NCBI GenBank assembly: GCA_045639085.1
Contig: JAZUCM010000001.1
Coordinates: 1 to 9,094 of the forward strand
Direction of reading: 5' to 3'
Length of the DNA stretch: 9,094 nucleotides
Origin: Gastranaerophilus sp045639085
Lineage (GTDB): Bacteria; Cyanobacteriota; Vampirovibrionia; Gastranaerophilales; Gastranaerophilaceae
Shown: positions 4,993 to 9,094 of the stretch, piece after piece
How positions within the stretch are numbered: the first letter of the stretch is position 1
Layout of the letters: each line of letters starts with the position of its first letter
Translations under genes and position numbers: made by a program
Notes under the pieces: generated by a model
Told to the model about the DNA's origin: nothing
Databases searched by the model: none
What the model saw: only the letters and a program-made list of their open reading frames with translations

Positions 4993-7812
4993 ATGTTGCG
5001 AATAAATAATATTAGCGTTAATCAAAACAATCGAATTAGTTATATGACGTCGCCAAGTTTTCGTGGAGTTGTGTCTGGTGAAGATAAAAAGGTTGAGGCG
5101 CAGGGGCAGACTTCTGAGGTGACGCCGGATTATAATGTTAAAAAGCCGATGGCTTATAATAAACTTTATGAAGTTGAACTGCCTTTTGATATGAAGGCGC
5201 ATTATTATAAACTCGCGAATGGTCAAAAAGTTGTTATTGTTCCGCGCGAAGGTGCTACTGTTTTGAAAACGTACGTAAACACGGGTTCTATGAATGAGAA
5301 AGATAATATTCGCGGGATTTCTCACTATCTTGAACATAATTTCTTTAACGGTTCTGACGGATTGGAAAAAGGCGAGTTTTTCAAAACTGTCGATAAAATG
5401 GGCGCTTATACCAACGCGGCAACAGGTATGGCAGAAACAAATTATTTTATTAAATCCAATCTTTTAAAAGAGACTGATTTTGAAGAACAGATGAAAATTC
5501 ACGCATTGATGTTGCAGACTCCCAAATTTGCCGTTGAGATGCTTGAAAAAGAAAAGGGGATTGTGAATTCTGAAATTAACATGATTACGTCGGATCCTGT
5601 CAATATTGCGATGAATAAAATGTTCAAAAATCTTTATAACATAAACACTACTTCCTTGGATTTGATTGGCGGAACGACCGATAATATAAACAATATTACT
5701 CGCGATGATGTTGTGAATTATTTCAACCAAAATTATTATCCGGCGAATATGACTACGGTTATCACTGGTGATATCAAGCCGGAAGAGGCAATTGAACTTG
5801 TTTCAAAATACTTCACATCCGAAAAACAGCCGCCAAAAGAGCGTTATTTTGAGGCGTTAACCCCTATTGAAAAATCTGTTCGTGAAGATATTATTTCTGA
5901 CAAAGCTCAAGCAACTACGATTATGATTGGGTTTAATGGGCCTTCCGGGAACAACAAGGAAGATAAATTAAAACTTATTGCGCTGAATATGATTTTGTCA
6001 AACCTCAGCAGTTCGCGCCTTGAAACCAAGTTGAAAGATTTGAATACATCTTTGTTTATTGATGATGAAAAGGTCTCCAGCAAAAAAGGTGCGCCGCGTG
6101 CGATTGTGGTTGCGGGGCAGACGACAGAGGAAAATTCTGAAAAAGTGCTTAAAACTTTTTATCAGGAAATTGAAAGAATAAAAGTTCAGCCGCCGACAGA
6201 AGAAGAAATGCAAATTGCTAAAAAACAGATGAATAAAGTCTTTTCGTCCGTTTTTGAAACTTCAGGTTCGACCAATAATATTCTTGGCGAAGTGCTTATG
6301 GATAGCAATTTTGATGAATTAACCGAGTTTAAGGATATCGTTGAGAAAATGACGCCTCAAGATTTGTCCGAAGTGGCGAAAAAATATTACGATTTAAACA
6401 AGGCTTCTATTACTCTGGTTCACCCTAAAACCGCAGATGCGGAAAATATCAGGGCGAATTATGATAAGGCAAAGGATATTTCGTTTGGTGCGGCGAAAAA
6501 AGTTTTCAATGAAGAAAATGTTCAGTCCTATGTTTTGCCGAATAATATTCAAGTTGTGACTAATAACATAAAAACGGAACGTTCAAATTTTACATTCGAC
6601 GTACTTATTCCTCATTGCGAAGAAGTGAGTAAGAATTTGGGTGCTGCCGAGATTTTGGATTATATGTTAAACCAAGGCACGATGGGCAAAACCAAGAACG
6701 AACTTGCAAAAGAATTGGAAATATCTGGTATTAACGGCGGATTTCACGGTGGATTGCGCGGCGTGGGCGTGAATATGTCGTTTGCGCCGGAAGATAGTAC
6801 CAAGGCTTTTGATTTGATGAAAGAAGTTTTGACAAGTCCGCGATTTACCGAAGAAGAGTTTGTTCATGCGAAATCTTTTATTTTAGATTCGTTGAAAATG
6901 TCTAAAAAATCGCCAAATGATAAACTTTTCGAAACTCTTTTCCCGGATGAAGTTGCCGGAATGAGTAAAGACGAACTTATCAAATCTGTGGAAAATGCCA
7001 CTCTGGAAGATGTTCAAGAACTTTACAAAGAAGTTTTTTCTCGTGCTCAGGCAAGTGTTGTAATGTCAGCGCCGTTCGATAAAAAGCCTGAATTGAAAAC
7101 TCTTCTTTTTGCTAAAATGAATGAGTTTAAAAATTTTAAGCCGTATAAACACTCCGAACGTGAGAATTTTAAACCGCTTGAAAAAGCGACGGTTGTCACG
7201 GATTCTGATGCTACCAATCAGGCAAAAATCATTGAGGCTTTCACGTTTAAGTCTTCTGAAAATATGAAAGATGAATTGACCCTTAAATTGATGAATATGA
7301 TTTTGGGTGGAGGTTCTTCATCCCGACTATTTACGGACTTGCGTGAAGAGAGAAAACTGGCGTATTCTGTGCGTTCTAATTTGTCAGGCGTTGGAAATAC
7401 CGGCATGATAAAACTTTCCATCGGCACAACGACCGAAAATGTTGATACGGGTGAGATAAGTTACGACAATGTTCAAAAGGCGATTGCCGGGTTTAATGAG
7501 AATATTGAGCGTATTGTGAGTGAAAAAGTTTCTGATGAGGAACTTGAAAGTGCCAAGTTACAAATGAAAAACGCTATGTTGAACGCTGTTGAGCATAATA
7601 CGGGCAAAACCGGCTTGTTGAGCGACGCTTTGGACTCTTATTATGGTTTGACTTATCCTAATAAAAAGTTTGAATTGATAGACAAAATTACGGCCGAAGA
7701 TATTCAAAACGCGGCGCGATATGTTTTTGCCGGAAAGCCTATATACTCAATCCTTGCAACTCAAAATACTCTTGATGCAAATAAAGAGTTCTTCAAGTCA
7801 TTAGAAGGTTAA
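4993..7812 (+). CDS. M16-family zinc metallopeptidase, two-half (pitrilysin/PqqL-like) form
   Basis: The product is about 939 residues from ATG 4993. It has the four-domain M16 plan, two repeated halves forming a closing chamber that degrades peptides. The N-terminal half carries the inverted zinc motif HYLEH (111-115) and, further on, E187 and E194 in EKGIVNSE with the E(x6)E spacing; E194 is the expected third zinc ligand. The second half has no zinc motif (its equivalent reads GAAEILDYML), as usual for the inactive half, but keeps the substrate-binding Arg/Tyr pair in LREERKLAYSV (about 784-795). No signal peptide is seen. The N-terminus is a polar, Asn-rich stretch containing SPSFRG, so a cytoplasmic location is likely unless that segment is a targeting signal. 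An in-frame TTG at 4972 would add seven residues; AAGG (4978-4981) lies 11 bases before ATG 4993, so the start is uncertain. It stands alone and converges on thrC. Confidence 0.9.
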   Translation: MLRINNISVNQNNRISYMTSPSFRGVVSGEDKKVEAQGQTSEVTPDYNVKKPMAYNKLYEVELPFDMKAHYYKLANGQKVVIVPREGATVLKTYVNTGSMNEKDNIRGISHYLEHNFFNGSDGLEKGEFFKTVDKMGAYTNAATGMAETNYFIKSNLLKETDFEEQMKIHALMLQTPKFAVEMLEKEKGIVNSEINMITSDPVNIAMNKMFKNLYNINTTSLDLIGGTTDNINNITRDDVVNYFNQNYYPANMTTVITGDIKPEEAIELVSKYFTSEKQPPKERYFEALTPIEKSVREDIISDKAQATTIMIGFNGPSGNNKEDKLKLIALNMILSNLSSSRLETKLKDLNTSLFIDDEKVSSKKGAPRAIVVAGQTTEENSEKVLKTFYQEIERIKVQPPTEEEMQIAKKQMNKVFSSVFETSGSTNNILGEVLMDSNFDELTEFKDIVEKMTPQDLSEVAKKYYDLNKASITLVHPKTADAENIRANYDKAKDISFGAAKKVFNEENVQSYVLPNNIQVVTNNIKTERSNFTFDVLIPHCEEVSKNLGAAEILDYMLNQGTMGKTKNELAKELEISGINGGFHGGLRGVGVNMSFAPEDSTKAFDLMKEVLTSPRFTEEEFVHAKSFILDSLKMSKKSPNDKLFETLFPDEVAGMSKDELIKSVENATLEDVQELYKEVFSRAQASVVMSAPFDKKPELKTLLFAKMNEFKNFKPYKHSERENFKPLEKATVVTDSDATNQAKIIEAFTFKSSENMKDELTLKLMNMILGGGSSSRLFTDLREERKLAYSVRSNLSGVGNTGMIKLSIGTTTENVDTGEISYDNVQKAIAGFNENIERIVSEKVSDEELESAKLQMKNAMLNAVEHNTGKTGLLSDALDSYYGLTYPNKKFELIDKITAEDIQNAARYVFAGKPIYSILATQNTLDANKEFFKSLEG

Positions 7813-7818
7813 TTTATT

Positions 7819-8871
7819 TTAAATATTCATGGCTTTTAAAATGTCTGTCATCTCGCTGGATGTTTTTTTGACGTCGGCGTTGGAATATTTTATTGCGTTG
7901 TCAGGGTCTTTTAGGCCGTTTCCTGTCAAAATACAAACGATTTTTGAGCCCGGTTTGATTTGGTCTTTAAACTTAATAAGCCCCGCAACAGACGCAGCGC
8001 TGGCCGGTTCAGCCAAAACCCCTTCGCAAGAGGCGAGAAGCTTGTATGCTTTTACAATTTCTTCATCAGTAACGCAATTTATCATTCCGTTGCTTTCGTC
8101 GCGAGCGGCTTCTGCTTGTTTCCAACTTGCCGGGTTGCCGATACGAATTGCGGTTGCTAGGGTTTCAGGCTTGTGAACTCTTTGACCGAGGACAATTGGC
8201 GCAGAACCTGCGGCTTCAAACCCCATCATTTTAGGGAGTGTATTGATTTTGCCTAGCGCGTGGAACTCTTTGTAACCTTTCCAGTAGGCGGTAATATTTC
8301 CGGCGTTGCCAACCGGGATGAAGTGGTAATCAGGGGCTTGGCCGAGTGCGTCGATGATTTCGAATGCGCCTGTTTTTTGACCTTCAATACGGTACGGATT
8401 GACCGAGTTTACCAAGGTTATTGGATATTGTTCGGAAATTTTTCTTACCATTTCCAGGGCGACGTCGAAATTTCCGTTGATTGCGATGATTTCAGCGCCG
8501 TACATCATAGCTTGAGAGAGTTTTCCCAGCGCGATGTAGCCGTCCGGGATGAGGACAAAAGTTTTCATCCCGCCTTTAGCTCCGTAAGCGGCAGCGGAAG
8601 CGCTCGTGTTGCCGGTTGATGCGCAAATAATTGCCTCAGATCCGGCTTCTTTTGCTTTAGAAACAGCCATTGTCATGCCGCGGTCTTTGAAACTTCCTGT
8701 TGGGTTGCAGCCTTCAAATTTTAAATAAATTTCGGCGTCGATTCCTATTTTGCGGGCTAAATTTGCACATTTGATAAGTGGTGTGTTGCCTTCGTTAAGC
8801 GTGATAATTGGTGTTGATTCGCTGACTGGTAAAAATTCGCGATATTTATTGATTAAACCTTGGTAGTACAT
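7819..8871 (-). CDS. thrC: Threonine synthase (pyridoxal-phosphate enzyme)
   Basis: ThrC converts O-phosphohomoserine to threonine and phosphate, the last step of threonine synthesis, in the cytoplasm. The 350-residue protein belongs to the short (Bacillus-like) class. LNEGNTPLIK (25-34) opens the fold; NPTGSFKDRGM (56-66) holds the cofactor lysine K62; CASTGNTSASAAAYGA (83-98) is the Asn/Ser substrate loop; VGNAGN (187-192) is the phosphate-binding loop; CILTGNGLKDP lies near the end. The frame stays open upstream to an ATG at 8938-8940, but that extension runs through the -10 and a hairpin. The ATG at 8869-8871 has an ideal SD (AGGAGAG, 8884-8878) six bases away and is the true start. No thrB or hom gene is adjacent. 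The stop is six bases from the convergent peptidase stop, with no terminator between. Confidence 0.95.
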   Translation of the reverse strand: MYYQGLINKYREFLPVSESTPIITLNEGNTPLIKCANLARKIGIDAEIYLKFEGCNPTGSFKDRGMTMAVSKAKEAGSEAIICASTGNTSASAAAYGAKGGMKTFVLIPDGYIALGKLSQAMMYGAEIIAINGNFDVALEMVRKISEQYPITLVNSVNPYRIEGQKTGAFEIIDALGQAPDYHFIPVGNAGNITAYWKGYKEFHALGKINTLPKMMGFEAAGSAPIVLGQRVHKPETLATAIRIGNPASWKQAEAARDESNGMINCVTDEEIVKAYKLLASCEGVLAEPASAASVAGLIKFKDQIKPGSKIVCILTGNGLKDPDNAIKYSNADVKKTSSEMTDILKAMNI

Positions 8872-8877
8872 TTTAAA

Positions 8878-8884
8878 CTCTCCT
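8878..8884 (-). promoter_or_regulatory. Shine-Dalgarno that fixes the thrC start
   Basis: On the minus strand AGGAGAG is followed by TTTAAA and the ATG at 8871. It selects this ATG over the in-frame one at 8940. Confidence 0.8.
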
Positions 8885-8892
8885 TTGTATTT

Positions 8893-8901
8893 AGTATAGC
8901 A
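8893..8901 (-). promoter_or_regulatory. thrC promoter, extended -10
   Basis: The minus strand reads TGCTATACT, an extended -10 (TGn plus TATACT, five of six matches). The -35 position (about 8921-8916, CGCCTA) is poor, as expected for an extended -10 promoter. Transcription would start near 8886, giving a leader of about 15 bases. The candidate -35 region lies within the hairpin at 8913-8937. Confidence 0.6.
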
Positions 8902-8912
8902 TAAAAATTCTT

Positions 8913-8937
8913 CCTTAGGCGAGGAACTCGCCTTAGG
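8913..8937. repeat. Hairpin upstream of thrC, possible terminator
   Basis: CCTTAGGCGAG (8913-8923) and CTCGCCTTAGG (8927-8937) pair at 10 of 11 positions around a GAA/TTC loop. On the minus strand the stem is followed by AAGAATTTTT, so it could end transcription arriving from the insertion sequence side, though the U-run starts a few bases late. CCTTAGGC is also repeated directly (8913 and 8931). It may instead be a copy of a dispersed intergenic repeat. Confidence 0.45.
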
Positions 8938-8940
8938 CAA

Positions 8941-8972
8941 AAGTGACTAAGTGAATAGGTCAATAAGTGAAT
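8941..8972. repeat. Four tandem copies of an 8-bp repeat
   Basis: The octamers AAGTGACT, AAGTGAAT, AGGTCAAT and AAGTGAAT follow each other without gaps; consensus AAGTGAAT. The array ends six bases before the insertion-sequence terminus. Octamer repeats change copy number by slippage. No function is evident. Confidence 0.7.
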
Positions 8973-8978
8973 ATGAAG

Positions 8979-9094
8979 TGGTCCCCAAAACCTGGACACA
9001 AATTAAGCAGCCAATAAAAAATCTCTGTATCTGCACGGAGACAGTTTATTTTTGTTCCACTGTGGCCTATTGTTATAGATTAGCACGTATTTAT
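8979..9094 (-). mobile_element. IS3-family insertion sequence, right end (continues beyond the window)
   Basis: The terminus reads TGGTCCCCAAAACCTGGACA (8979-8998) on the plus strand, a TG-starting, GGACA-containing end typical of the IS3 family, five bases from the stop of a transposase on the minus strand. The other end and any target-site duplication are outside the window, so the exact outer base (8978 or 8979) is not certain. Confidence 0.75.
9003..9094 (-). CDS. IS3-family transposase OrfB, C-terminal fragment (cut by window edge)
   Basis: The last 29 residues are visible before the TAA at 9005-9003. They include the stretch YNNRPQWNKNKLSPCRYRDF, which matches the standard C-terminal end of IS3-family OrfB integrases ('YNN.R.QW.L..M.P..YR..L'). 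This follows the DDE catalytic core, which would be beyond position 9094. OrfB is normally made with OrfA by a programmed -1 frameshift; neither that site nor OrfA can be seen. Whether the copy is intact is unknown. Confidence 0.85.
   Translation of the reverse strand, partial: KYVLIYNNRPQWNKNKLSPCRYRDFLLAA

Noticed and set aside
4921..5337. Long open frame on the minus strand over the start of the M16 peptidase.
   Set aside because: It lies antisense to a well-supported gene, and its product is low-complexity in character (rich in Asn, Ile, Arg) with no recognisable domain.
8260..8619. 119-codon plus-strand frame inside thrC.
   Set aside because: It is antisense to a clear threonine synthase and shows no domain; it arises from the codon bias of the real gene.
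8872..8940. N-terminal extension of threonine synthase starting at the ATG at 8938-8940.
   Set aside because: It would run through the extended -10, the SD and a hairpin. The ATG at 8871 has an ideal SD and the family's normal N-terminus.

Overview
The window looks like chromosomal DNA of a Gram-negative bacterium of low-to-moderate G+C. It encodes a Kdo transferase (WaaA, lipopolysaccharide core), the PlsY acyltransferase of phospholipid synthesis, and a type IV/II-type pseudopilin. The style of the pilin (G|FTMAEIL leader, 'FIYDLNGNKGPNTVGKDIGF'-like core) and the short N-terminal 'SPSFRG' segment of the M16 peptidase remind me of gut Gastranaerophilales (Melainabacteria/Vampirovibrionia). 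That placement is recall and inference, not proven from the sequence.

Layout. 1-236: non-coding, with a run of 11 G, a promoter-like pair near the left edge, and the promoter and Shine-Dalgarno (SD) of the pilin gene. 237-1223 (+): a large pseudopilin with a DUF1566/C-type-lectin-like C-terminus whose last ~130 bases are strikingly poor in adenine, followed by a hairpin terminator. 1329-2048 (+): a dethiobiotin-synthetase-like protein with a damaged P-loop. 2098-3991 (+): waaA and plsY, a tightly packed envelope-lipid pair. 3992-4185: an intergenic region holding a probable minus-strand small RNA (CCUCC-loop hairpin plus intrinsic terminator) and a palindrome near the next promoter. 4186-4914 (+): a DUF4145-like protein with a C-terminal membrane anchor. 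4993-7812 (+): a two-half M16 zinc peptidase. 7819-8871 (-): threonine synthase, convergent with the peptidase and only 6 bases from it. 8872-9094: the thrC promoter, a hairpin, an 8-bp tandem repeat, and the right end of an IS3-family insertion sequence whose transposase runs off the window.

How the parts relate. waaA-plsY is the only clear operon; the other genes look individually transcribed. Two first genes (1329 and 2098) have a perfect TATAAT exactly six bases before the ATG and no SD, which suggests leaderless mRNAs, whereas plsY, thrC and the pilin gene have good SDs. The plus strand is G+T-rich in the rows I counted from 1329 onward, whichever strand is coding; the pilin gene breaks that trend and may be mobile or recently rearranged. 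The most notable observations are the candidate anti-SD small RNA at 4011-4083, the hypermutation-like 3' end of the pilin gene, and the BioD-like protein lacking key nucleotide-binding residues.
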